From the NCBI GenBank assembly GCA_016201905.1, contig JACQBQ010000024.1, forward strand, positions 1 to 52,918: DNA of 52,918 bases, in the 5' to 3' direction. The notes under the pieces were generated by a model. The model did not search any database and was not told the origin of the DNA. It saw only the letters and a program-made list of their open reading frames with translations. Of the stretch, positions 15,959 to 23,258 are shown in pieces; the first letter of the stretch is position 1; each line of letters opens with the position of its first letter. Position numbers and translations under genes: made by a program. The stretch comes from Candidatus Melainabacteria bacterium. Lineage in GTDB: Bacteria > Cyanobacteriota > Vampirovibrionia > 2-02-FULL-35-15.

Positions 15959-18712
15959 TTAAAGTAACCTGAATGTTTCATGAACCGGAACTTTTTCAGT
16001 TTCATACGAAATATCTATAAGTTTAGCAATATTAATATATTTTGTAACTTCACTTAGCTTTTCATTCAGCTCAGAAAATAATTCTGTTTCGTTGGCATCG
16101 GCAGTCATTGAAGGATAAAGCAGCTTTTTAACCAGACATCTGCCAAGTTTTATGTGTATTGATTTTAAGGCTACACAGGCAGATTTAACAGACTGGAGCT
16201 TGCTTGTTAACTCTTTATTCCCTGTAATTTTTGCAATTGCATCCAGTGCTTTATACCCGTCTTCAGGTGGTCCAATAAACCTATCATCATCTATCCATGA
16301 CCGTATAGTTACTATTGACCTTTTTACACCAGATTTTTCAAGTTCAATTTTTAATTTTTCAAGATTCATCCGTTTTTCAGTTACAAATTCTTTTAGGACA
16401 TGTTGCCAGAGGTCTGAGAGTTCTATAGTGTTTTTATCTATAAAGCCTTTTTCAACAGCTGCTTCAATAAGCTCCTCAAAAATTTCTTTTCTTGAATCAT
16501 CAAGAAAAATAACATCATCACCTCTTGTAAGTTCCATAACAGGAATTTCTTTTATACTTTCATTTTCTCTGTCAAAAATCTTTACTTTTTTTCCTTTAGG
16601 CAATAATGCGTATTTCCCCCCGTCAAACAATCCGAAAATTGCTTCAACTACTGTTTCTCCTTTTAAACATTCAGGAGATTGAGACCTGGCAATTGCTCTG
16701 AAAGAGTCTTTTAAGGATTCAAGCAGGGTTCTCGACTCCTGGGATTCACTGGTCAGATAATCCTTACCACTTAATGTGTTTTCCTCATATATCCCAAGAA
16801 GGATGCTTCTTACATCATCTCTATTCAGCTCATCCAATAGCTTAAGGGACTTTGTCTGAAACTTTCTATAATCAGAATATTCACAAGGATAAAAGAGCGA
16901 GATTTTCTTTCCGAAGCTGTTTTCAAGAAGTACAGGATTTTCATGAAATGGTGTAAATGAAGTAAACATTGTCAGGTCATAATCATCTGTTTCATTAATC
17001 TCACTATGTGTTTTAATCGTTATGTCCCTAAAATCATGTGATGATAATCCCAGAGCAGCTCTGAAGATTTCTCTGTAGTCAACAGCTCTGTCCCTATTGC
17101 AGACAACCAGACATATTTTCTTATTTTTATTTTTTTTAATTAGTTCAGACGCCTTGCTTAGCTTTGGTGAATCAGTATTAAAATTCTGACTAATCATGAT
17201 TACCAAAGCTCTGGCTTCATTTATGTGTGAATGCAAATCAGGTGACAGATTTGTCTTTTTAAGCTCATTTATTATTACCTTTATATCATTTTCAAACGCA
17301 TATAGTATTTCATTACCAACAATGCAGTGTAATGGAAACGGAAGGCTAAGCATAAAATAAAGAAAGCGGTAAATTCTGAAAACAAAAAAATTTAGTTCTT
17401 TGTGGTTAATTTTATTTGCAAACCGGGACAAATGTTCAAGTACTGATTTAAGTTTGTTTACTGAATCTTCGCTAATCCCCTGAGGATACGATACTCCAAT
17501 CGCTTCATGTTCTGTTACCAGGCTGTTCTTAAGTATCATATTGTGCCTTCGTATAACAGAATCTGAGCTATTAATAAAACCAGATTCCTGCTTCCTGAGA
17601 GAACCCAATTTCCCCGAAGCTAGTTCTGATGATTCTGATATTGAAAGATTACCCTTTTCATTAAACTCTACTGGGATTGTTGGGGAAAGGTTTGAAAGAT
17701 TTTTCAAATCATCACTTAGCCAAAGCCAGGAATCGAAAGGATGCTTCCCCTTCCGTAGTTCATCCGCAAGCTCATAATCTGATGTGTTTAAAAGAATATA
17801 AATATCCTCAATATTTTCCCTCTGGGTAATAATTGACGGAAGGAGACTATGCCCGCTTTTTACTTTTGCAGCTCCGCATACAAGTAGTGTTTTTATATCT
17901 GGATTACTCTTTGATACTTCAAAAGCAACATCCATATCAGTACAGATGTGAATAAAATATTCTCTTTCGGTAAAATCCCTTCCAATTCTCTGAGCCTCAT
18001 CAGGATTAGGGTAATAGGCTATTGAAAACAGGTCTTTCAGCTCAATACCATTCACTGTAAAAGAGGCAAATTTATCCAGCACATCTTTTTGTTCAGCAAC
18101 AATTAATATGCCTGACTGTTTATATAAAGTTTTATCTTCACAAATACCTTTAAAAATACTTTTCAGAACATGTCCCCTTTTTTCGATTAACTCGCTGCCA
18201 GGTAATGATTTTAAATCAATAGGTGAATCAGTAGCAGTTGAGTGAGAAGGATAAAATTTGTGCCTTTCATCTTCATAAATCCAGCTTGCTGTTTCTGAAT
18301 CCTTTCTCTGATTTGTCCTGTAATTAAGTTTATGGTATGTACCTTTGTACCCTCCATACAGGTCATCACTTGTACCTCCATATAATCCCCTCTTGACGCT
18401 GTTATCAACCGTATCTTTTACTAGCACGCATTCGTTGAGCTTTAGTTCATGAGGTTTTTTATCATTAACTATGTTCTTTTTAATATGTGAGAGTCCTGTA
18501 TATATCAAAAAAAGAATGTTAAAGAGTTCGTCATAGGGATGAAGAATTGTAAGCCTTTCTTTTGATTTATTTATTACATTTGCAGAAATGACGTGATAAT
18601 TAACAAGGTCATAAAGATTTGGATTTATTTTTTTTCCGTTAAACCTTATATCCAGTTCTTCAAATTCCGGAGAACTGGTTTTTATAAAATCTATTATTTT
18701 TTGATTAAACAT
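15959..18712 (-). CDS. drmE: DrmE-like protein of class 2 DISARM
   Basis: A 917-aa cytoplasmic protein with no signal peptide and few recognisable motifs. Features seen are an N-terminal helical region with HPYDELFNILFLIYTG (about 58-75), a central segment KKICLVVCNRDRAVDYREIF that looks like a Rossmann-type or helicase-C-like strand-helix, and a later small beta domain (KYALLPKGKKVKIFDRE then LTRGDDVIFLDD). The C-terminal 200 residues are helical. Its size, and its place beside drmA/drmB and a C5 methyltransferase, match DrmE of class 2 DISARM. The name rests mainly on context; I cannot confirm homology by eye. A near-consensus promoter lies 40 bp upstream. Confidence 0.6.
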   Translation of the reverse strand: MFNQKIIDFIKTSSPEFEELDIRFNGKKINPNLYDLVNYHVISANVINKSKERLTILHPYDELFNILFLIYTGLSHIKKNIVNDKKPHELKLNECVLVKDTVDNSVKRGLYGGTSDDLYGGYKGTYHKLNYRTNQRKDSETASWIYEDERHKFYPSHSTATDSPIDLKSLPGSELIEKRGHVLKSIFKGICEDKTLYKQSGILIVAEQKDVLDKFASFTVNGIELKDLFSIAYYPNPDEAQRIGRDFTEREYFIHICTDMDVAFEVSKSNPDIKTLLVCGAAKVKSGHSLLPSIITQRENIEDIYILLNTSDYELADELRKGKHPFDSWLWLSDDLKNLSNLSPTIPVEFNEKGNLSISESSELASGKLGSLRKQESGFINSSDSVIRRHNMILKNSLVTEHEAIGVSYPQGISEDSVNKLKSVLEHLSRFANKINHKELNFFVFRIYRFLYFMLSLPFPLHCIVGNEILYAFENDIKVIINELKKTNLSPDLHSHINEARALVIMISQNFNTDSPKLSKASELIKKNKNKKICLVVCNRDRAVDYREIFRAALGLSSHDFRDITIKTHSEINETDDYDLTMFTSFTPFHENPVLLENSFGKKISLFYPCEYSDYRKFQTKSLKLLDELNRDDVRSILLGIYEENTLSGKDYLTSESQESRTLLESLKDSFRAIARSQSPECLKGETVVEAIFGLFDGGKYALLPKGKKVKIFDRENESIKEIPVMELTRGDDVIFLDDSRKEIFEELIEAAVEKGFIDKNTIELSDLWQHVLKEFVTEKRMNLEKLKIELEKSGVKRSIVTIRSWIDDDRFIGPPEDGYKALDAIAKITGNKELTSKLQSVKSACVALKSIHIKLGRCLVKKLLYPSMTADANETELFSELNEKLSEVTKYINIAKLIDISYETEKVPVHETFRLL

Positions 18713-18752
18713 ATTATTTTATAAGCTGATTAATAAAGCGGTTTGAAAACAG

Positions 18753-18781
18753 ATTATGTGAACTCACTTAAATAGTATCAA
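18753..18781 (-). promoter_or_regulatory. Sigma-70 promoter of the drmE-NERD-drmA-drmB operon
   Basis: On the minus strand TTGATA (18776-18781) and CATAAT (18753-18758) are spaced 17 bp. This lies in the 121-bp gap between the methyltransferase and drmE, about 40 bp upstream of the drmE start. The effector genes may therefore be transcribed separately from the methyltransferase. Confidence 0.7.
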
Positions 18782-18833
18782 CATTAGTTTTATTCGAAAA
18801 TATGCTTATAAATTTTTAATCTTAGAGGGAAGA

Positions 18834-20099
18834 TTATTTCTGATTTTTGGTCTTTTTATGCCTAAATTTAAGAATTGATTTCTTAACCTCTTTTGCAATT
18901 GCTTCAGAAAGCAGGGGGGGAACAGCATTTCCAACCTGAATAAATCTGTTTGTCCTGTATCCTGTAAACCTGAAGTAGTCGGGAAAACTTTGAATTCTTG
19001 CTACCTCTCTTAATGAGAGAGTTCTTGTTTGTTTTTTATCAGGATGAATATATCTGTATCCATCCTTGGACATATGAGCAGTTACAGTATATGCCGGCTT
19101 TGACCAGTTTAATTTTCTGTACTTATCTTTAAAAATATCGCATCTGTATCTTCTGTGCTTTTCAGGAACATCTGCATAGGTACCACCTTCAGGAAGTAAA
19201 TTAAAAATAACTTTATCATCTTCTCTTACAGGTCTGATTACATGGTCATAAATAATGTTTTTTCTGCCATTCTGCATCTCACTTCTCATAAGTTTCTGAT
19301 AACTAGTAGTGCTTTTTGAATTATATTTTTGTTCTTCTGTCAGGCAGGGTGGCTTTCTAAATGGCAAGTCACCTATTGCATCAAAAAGAGTAAAATGACT
19401 GCTTTGCTTATAAGGCCATTTTATTTCATTGCTAACTCTGCTTCCCTGAAAAAATAAACGTCTTCTGGTTTGGGGAACTCCATAATCAACAGCATTCAGC
19501 AGTTTCCTCTCAACTTTATAACCAATCTTTTTAAAATCATTTTCAACCTTATTAGAAAAAATTTCACCATTCTCAGAATAAAAATTTTCCATTCCTGGTA
19601 CATTTTCCATAAGGAAGAATAAAGGTTTTATATCTTCAACAAACCTGATGAAATGCCTATATAGTAGATTCTTATTCCTATGGTATTTATCAAGCATTTT
19701 AAGGTTTCGTATTTTACCTCTGCCTTCAGTTGAAAACCCCTGACATGGTGGCCCTCCTATAATTAAGTCAACCTTTTCAATCCCTATATTTTTAAAGAAT
19801 TCTGACGGTTTTTTTATTCGGGTAATATCCATACAGAAAGTTTTTGCAATGAAATTGCCAGCATATGTTTCACATGAGTATTTATCGCTATCAATTGCCG
19901 CAGCAACAAAAATACCTGTTTGTTCAAAACCAAGACTTAAACCACCAGCACCACAAAACAGGTCAATAGCAATAATTGACTTTTTGTCTTTAATTCTCCT
20001 GTTCCATTCTTTTTCTTTTTCATTAATTTGGGGCTCAAGACAAACTTTACTGCCCCTTAAGCATTTAACCTCATATTTTTTTGTTTTTTCAGTAGACAT
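18834..20099 (-). CDS. drmMII: DNA cytosine-5 methyltransferase (DrmMII)
   Basis: All main C5-methyltransferase motifs are present in order: motif I DLFCGAGGLSLGFEQTG (46-62), motif IV GGPPCQGFS with catalytic Cys119, motif VI MENVPGM, motif VIII QTRRRLFFQGSR, and motif X QVGNAVPPLLSEAIA near the end. It has 421 aa with a target-recognition region between VIII and X. It should transfer a methyl group from S-adenosylmethionine to cytosine C5 in a fixed site and so mark self DNA. Its position upstream of drmE, NERD, drmA and drmB fits DrmMII of class 2 DISARM. A Vsr gene is divergent 73 bp away. The methylated site cannot be read from sequence; a Dcm-like CCWGG is possible. Confidence 0.88.
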   Translation of the reverse strand: MSTEKTKKYEVKCLRGSKVCLEPQINEKEKEWNRRIKDKKSIIAIDLFCGAGGLSLGFEQTGIFVAAAIDSDKYSCETYAGNFIAKTFCMDITRIKKPSEFFKNIGIEKVDLIIGGPPCQGFSTEGRGKIRNLKMLDKYHRNKNLLYRHFIRFVEDIKPLFFLMENVPGMENFYSENGEIFSNKVENDFKKIGYKVERKLLNAVDYGVPQTRRRLFFQGSRVSNEIKWPYKQSSHFTLFDAIGDLPFRKPPCLTEEQKYNSKSTTSYQKLMRSEMQNGRKNIIYDHVIRPVREDDKVIFNLLPEGGTYADVPEKHRRYRCDIFKDKYRKLNWSKPAYTVTAHMSKDGYRYIHPDKKQTRTLSLREVARIQSFPDYFRFTGYRTNRFIQVGNAVPPLLSEAIAKEVKKSILKFRHKKTKNQK

Positions 20100-20172
20100 A
20101 TTCTATTTCACAATTTTATTCGATTGGTTAAAATTATTTACTGTATATAAATAAAATAAGCAAGGACAGATT

Positions 20173-20634
20173 ATGGACGTTCTTACAAAAAAACAGCGTA
20201 GTTACAACATGTCAATGATAAAGTCAAAGAATACTAACCCAGAGTTCCTGGTAAAACAATCGATTAAAAGAAATCGTATAACCGGTGTTTCATACCACCC
20301 TCCTCTACCTGGTAAACCTGATTTAGCTATTAAGAGCAAAAAGGTTGTAGTTTTCATTGACGGCTGCTTCTGGCATAAGTGCAAAAAGTGTTTTAAAGAA
20401 CCTGCAACAAGAAGACAATTCTGGATTAAAAAAATTGAGGGTAATGTTATAAGAGACAAAAAGGTAAACTCTGAACTTGGTAAAAAAGGCTGGAAAATAA
20501 TCAGAATATGGGAACATCAGATACGCAAAGATAAAGACTGTACCTTTATAATAAAAAGACTAAAACAGATTTTACACACTGCAGACACTCGTGCAAAGCA
20601 TGAGAGATTTTTAGGCAATTTGCTATCGATTTAG
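20173..20634 (+). CDS. vsr: Very-short-patch-repair endonuclease Vsr
   Basis: Vsr nicks DNA 5' of the T in T:G mismatches that arise when 5-methylcytosine deaminates. Seen here are the N-terminal block SYNMSMIKSKNTNPEF, the catalytic-core strand PGKPDLAIKSKKVVVFIDG, and the zinc/active-site block GCFWHKCKKC, then FWIKKIEGNVIRDK and GWKIIRIWEHQI. At 153 aa it is full length. AAGGA precedes the ATG. It is divergent from the C5 methyltransferase across a 73-bp promoter region, the classic Dcm-Vsr partnership, here attached to a DISARM-type methylase. Its stop codon lies inside the first unit of the repeat array that follows. Confidence 0.93.
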   Translation: MDVLTKKQRSYNMSMIKSKNTNPEFLVKQSIKRNRITGVSYHPPLPGKPDLAIKSKKVVVFIDGCFWHKCKKCFKEPATRRQFWIKKIEGNVIRDKKVNSELGKKGWKIIRIWEHQIRKDKDCTFIIKRLKQILHTADTRAKHERFLGNLLSI

Positions 20635-20737
20635 TATCGATTTCTTATCGCTTTCATGGTCGATTTTTAGTCAGTTTTTAGACGGTTTTTCTCTGACGAT
20701 TTATTGGCGGTTTTTGTAGACAGTTCTTGTGATGGTT
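20624..20737 (+). repeat. Iteron-like array of ten short repeats
   Basis: Degenerate 9-base units of the form TATCGATTT/RGNCGRTTT start at 20624, 20635, 20646, 20658, 20669, 20680, 20694, 20705, 20718 and 20729. Most steps are exactly 11 bp, one DNA helical turn, with T-rich spacers. Direct repeats in helical phase near a replication gene are typical of iterons bound by an initiator. A function as origin or incompatibility site is inference. Confidence 0.6.
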
Positions 20738-20869
20738 CCACTATGGTTACTCTAAATTGAGAGTTGTAGCACTCTTACAGGCCATCGATGGGTCGTAATT
20801 ATTTTTTCAGGGGCCAACTCATAACAGGTGATACCTTGCTAAGTTCTGGCTTTATTTCTGAGCTATAAA

Positions 20870-20914
20870 ACTAACGTGGTATTTCTTATATAAACCAACT
20901 ACGTTAGTACTAAC
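20870..20914. repeat. Dyad with three ACTAAC half-sites
   Basis: ACTAACGTGGT (20870-20880) pairs with ACTACGTTAGT (20898-20908) apart from one G-T wobble. The overlapping GTTAGTACTAAC (20903-20914) is a perfect 12-bp palindrome. The loop is AT-rich (TTATATAA). It lies in the roughly 640-bp non-coding stretch between vsr and the ribbon-helix-helix gene, which otherwise holds the iteron-like array, a CCATCGATGG palindrome near 20793, and a TTACCGT direct repeat near 21110. It may be part of an origin or an operator. Confidence 0.5.
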
Positions 20915-21214
20915 AGAAAATGGCACTCAAACAAAATAGGGATAAATGTTTGAGCTGTCCCATAAGAGAACTATCGGGACAAAGTAAAGGGACACTTTTG
21001 CAAATACTTTGTAGAGAACAAAACTGTAAATCAATAATACGTATAAAAGCGATAAAATAAAGAATCAGCGGCCAAATATTATTTCCATGACGAACTTACC
21101 GTAAATTACCGTCAAGAATCAGGCTTAGGAAGCGGGTTTCAGAAGGAATCGGAGTGTAAAGAATTGTTTGCATTCAGGATATTAAAAATCGATTTTGTTT
21201 AGTATAGAAGTTGT

Positions 21215-21234
21215 ACTTTCAAGGAATTGAAAGT
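21215..21234. promoter_or_regulatory. Operator candidate before the ribbon-helix-helix gene
   Basis: ACTTTCAA (21215-21222) and TTGAAAGT (21227-21234) form a perfect 8-bp inverted repeat around GGAA, 38 bp upstream of the start at 21272. Ribbon-helix-helix proteins commonly bind such short repeats in their own promoters; the link is inferred. Confidence 0.45.
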
Positions 21235-21271
21235 TTATGTAAAAAATATTTATATTGAAAGGAGGAAAGTA

Positions 21272-21448
21272 TTGGAAAGTGTTTTAAAAACCAAAAAGAA
21301 ACGACCTGAAATCAGAAGCCTTTGCCTTGAAAAAGATATTTGGGAGAAAGCTAAGTCATTGGCCCAAGCTGAAGGACGCTCTGTATCAGGCTTCTTAAGA
21401 GCTATTATCAGACAACTATCTGATAAAAAAAACCTGCTACATAAATAG
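21272..21448 (+). CDS. Ribbon-helix-helix DNA-binding protein, 58 aa
   Basis: The pattern PEIRSLCLEKDIWEKAKSLA (strand then helix A), followed by GRSVSGFLRAIIRQLSD (helix B), is that of CopG/Arc-type regulators. The start is chosen as TTG at 21272 because a perfect GGAGG (21261-21265) lies 6 bases upstream. The longer reading from ATG 21227 would put the ribosome site inside the gene. Small proteins of this type control plasmid copy number or replication genes, and this one precedes the primase-polymerase-like gene by about 220 bp. Its stop codon overlaps a hairpin. Confidence 0.78.
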   Translation: MESVLKTKKKRPEIRSLCLEKDIWEKAKSLAQAEGRSVSGFLRAIIRQLSDKKNLLHK

Positions 21449-21454
21449 CAGGTT
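21431..21454 (-). terminator. Hairpin at the end of the RHH gene
   Basis: AACCTGCTA (21431-21439) pairs with TAGCAGGTT (21446-21454). On the minus strand it is followed by seven T residues, so it reads best as a terminator of minus-strand transcription. On the plus strand a T-run (21465-21472) begins only 10 bases later, so it may also attenuate RHH transcription. Confidence 0.6.
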
Positions 21455-21669
21455 AAAAACTTGGTTTTTTTTCTTCTCAAGTTAATAATACCAAGTATGT
21501 TATAAATTAACATAAAATATTAATTTATAATATGAAATTAAGAAGCTAGGTTAAGAACCTATTGCAAGAAAGCATTGGACTGGATTTGTACCGTACAGGC
21601 ATTGTTCTTGTGGGTAGGTCTTAGCACCTTTAGAAGTATCCCAAATGGGGAAACGCTTTCCATTTAAAA

Positions 21670-22902
21670 ATGGAAGGGGCTCCTTTTACTTGTCAACAGG
21701 TTAAACAAGCTGTGCAATTATACCTTGAGTTGCATGGCCACCGCTATGATTTTAGTTACAAGGTAAGTACTTCTTCTGCACATTGGGAATCTGGCTGGCC
21801 AACTGTAATGCCTGGTTTCAGCGAAAGAAAACAGAGGTCATTCAATCCTACACTTTCAGATAAAGCAATTAAAGATTTATTATTTGGCAAAGAAACAAAT
21901 ATACATAACGGAAATAAGAACGTTCGGATAGGATACGCAAGCTGTAGATTTGGAAAATACACACGCTACTTTGCAATTGACATTGACAATGAACCAGAGA
22001 ACAAATACTACAACATAGAAACAATACACAAAATACTTGAAATAACAAAAAATATTGGTGCTCCACTTCTCATGCAGTCAAGTTATAGCAAAGGGTGGCA
22101 TTTAAGGTGGTATTTTACTGAATCAATTAAAACATGGGACGTAGCTATTTATATTCACAACCTTTTTACAGAAAATGGCTTTGTTATTTCAGACGGTAAG
22201 TTTGAGCTATACCCAAACAGAAAAAGTGAACCACATGCCTTATATCGAGGCTTAAGACTACCTTGTCAAAAAGGTTCAGCATTACTTAGTCTAGAAGATG
22301 GGAGAGTGGTTGCAAGCCCTGATGAAGACCCAGAGATTTTTATAATCCATTGGGCTGAAGAGGTCAGAAAAAACTTAATTGATATTTCAAGCCTTGAATT
22401 TTTAAATGAAAAGAAATATTCCAATCCTAATACTCAAGGTTGGTATGAAAGATGTTTAAAAGCTAAAGAGGTGGGATTTACTGGTCCCTCACAAACCAAT
22501 AAATTACTTGGTGCAGTCGCAGATTATTACAGGGTTTTTAATGGCATATCTGACGTTAGTGAGCTTACAAAAATACTATGTAATTGGATAGATGAAAAAC
22601 ATAATGGGTTTTCAGATGAATACAACCATTCTCCAAAGTCGGCTTACTATTGGTGTAAAAGATGGGCTATATGCGCAATTAAAAATCGAAAGCCACTAAG
22701 TGGAGTAGTCGTGGCTAAGAAAGAAAATAATCATAACAAAGCTAAAGGAGGACAATATGACCACCAGTTAAGTAAATGTATTCAAGATGGGGTCATTAAA
22801 GATGGCATGAGTGTAAGAAAGATAGAAAGACTAACTGGTATACCTAAGAGTGCTATTGGCAGAAGGCTAAAAAGCAAAGTCTTTGCTTTCAGCAACAAAT
22901 AG
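21670..22902 (+). CDS. Primase-polymerase-like replication protein (AEP-type), 410 aa
   Basis: The N-terminal half shows the motif order of archaeo-eukaryotic-primase-like proteins: a DxD acidic motif in YFAIDIDNEPE (about residues 101-110), a lone His motif in SSYSKGWHLRWYF (about 138-150), a third acidic site in KFELYPNRKSEP, and RGLRLPCQKGSAL. The C-terminal part is helical and ends with a probable helix-turn-helix (VRKIERLTGIPKSAIGRRL). Such proteins prime or initiate replication of plasmids and integrative elements. No helicase domain is fused. The ATG sits in a hairpin (CTTCCATTT-type stem around 21657-21675) and has no ribosome site, so translation may be regulated or start elsewhere. 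The 200-bp leader upstream holds no gene. Confidence 0.72.
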   Translation: MEGAPFTCQQVKQAVQLYLELHGHRYDFSYKVSTSSAHWESGWPTVMPGFSERKQRSFNPTLSDKAIKDLLFGKETNIHNGNKNVRIGYASCRFGKYTRYFAIDIDNEPENKYYNIETIHKILEITKNIGAPLLMQSSYSKGWHLRWYFTESIKTWDVAIYIHNLFTENGFVISDGKFELYPNRKSEPHALYRGLRLPCQKGSALLSLEDGRVVASPDEDPEIFIIHWAEEVRKNLIDISSLEFLNEKKYSNPNTQGWYERCLKAKEVGFTGPSQTNKLLGAVADYYRVFNGISDVSELTKILCNWIDEKHNGFSDEYNHSPKSAYYWCKRWAICAIKNRKPLSGVVVAKKENNHNKAKGGQYDHQLSKCIQDGVIKDGMSVRKIERLTGIPKSAIGRRLKSKVFAFSNK

Positions 22903-23040
22903 TAGAGATTTATTTTTGAAGGAACAAGGGAAACCATCTCTACACAAAAAATAATTTAATCTGAGGCCAACCAGAGGCCTTCCGTTAAATAATCTAACTG
23001 CTGTTTGTTACGAATCTTCTACAACGTGCTATTCATGAGC

Positions 23041-23056
23041 CTTTGTAATTACAAAG
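23041..23056. repeat. Perfect 16-bp palindrome near the right island end
   Basis: CTTTGTAATTACAAAG reads the same on both strands. It lies in the 255-bp stretch between the primase gene and the right att copy, which otherwise contains only AT-rich sequence, a stem near 22961-22980 (GAGGCC...GGCCT) and the CGGCGTCA motif. It could be a recombination or regulator binding site. Confidence 0.4.
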
Positions 23057-23156
23057 CATTTACATTACCAGAGAGATTGCATATCATTAGATTGAAGAAA
23101 GGTTATACGACGTCATTCGGCGTCACTAGTGAAAATGTATAAAACTCTTAAACATA

Positions 23157-23231
23157 CGGGCCTTGAGGGATTTGAACCTGTGACGCCTCGGTTCGTAGCC
23201 GAGTCCTCTATCCAGACTGAGGTAAGGGCCC
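23157..23231 (-). pseudogene. tRNA-Arg(ACG)-like att copy with broken 3' half (attR)
   Basis: It is the same length (75 nt) as the intact copy at 4030-4104. The first 50 bases are identical, including anticodon ACG. The 3' 25 bases differ: the T-stem would be ACAGG/CCCTC with only two pairs, and acceptor pair 6 is C-A. So it cannot fold into a normal tRNA. It does keep a good upstream promoter (TATAAT on the minus strand, RC of 23244-23252 region), which is probably the ancestral tRNA promoter. Confidence 0.82.
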
Positions 23232-23258
23232 AAAGCAAAGAGTATTATAGCGTGGTCA

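Larger units (their letters stand above)
4055..23231 (+). mobile_element. tRNA-Arg-integrated genomic island, about 19.2 kb
   Basis: The ends are two exact 50-bp copies of the tRNA-Arg(ACG) 5' part (4055-4104 and 23182-23231). A tyrosine integrase starts 66 bp inside the left end, which is the standard arrangement for tRNA-targeting integrative elements. Cargo includes a DISARM-like defence operon, Vsr, small secreted or membrane orphans, an XRE regulator, a ribbon-helix-helix regulator, and a primase-polymerase-like replication gene next to iteron-like repeats. There are no structural phage genes and no conjugation genes that I recognise, so it looks like a plasmid-derived or satellite-like island that may depend on a helper for transfer. 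Short inverted TGACGCCG motifs lie near both ends (4149-4156 and 23118-23125) and could be integrase arm sites. Confidence 0.87.

Noticed and set aside
16152-16682. 176-aa plus-strand frame inside the drmE-like gene
   Set aside because: Antisense, Ser/Phe-rich composition and no ribosome site; the minus-strand protein has coherent sequence throughout.
9014-20099. BREX or type I restriction-modification locus
   Set aside because: No PglZ, BrxC-like ATPase, HsdR/S/M or adenine methylase; DrmA/DrmB with DUF1998 and a C5 methylase point to a DISARM-type system.
20624-20737. CRISPR-like array
   Set aside because: Units are 9 bases, degenerate, with 2-5 base spacers, and no cas genes are present; an iteron-like array fits better.
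4055-23231. Prophage interpretation of the island
   Set aside because: No capsid, terminase, portal, tail or lysis gene is seen; only an integrase, regulators, a replication-type gene and cargo.
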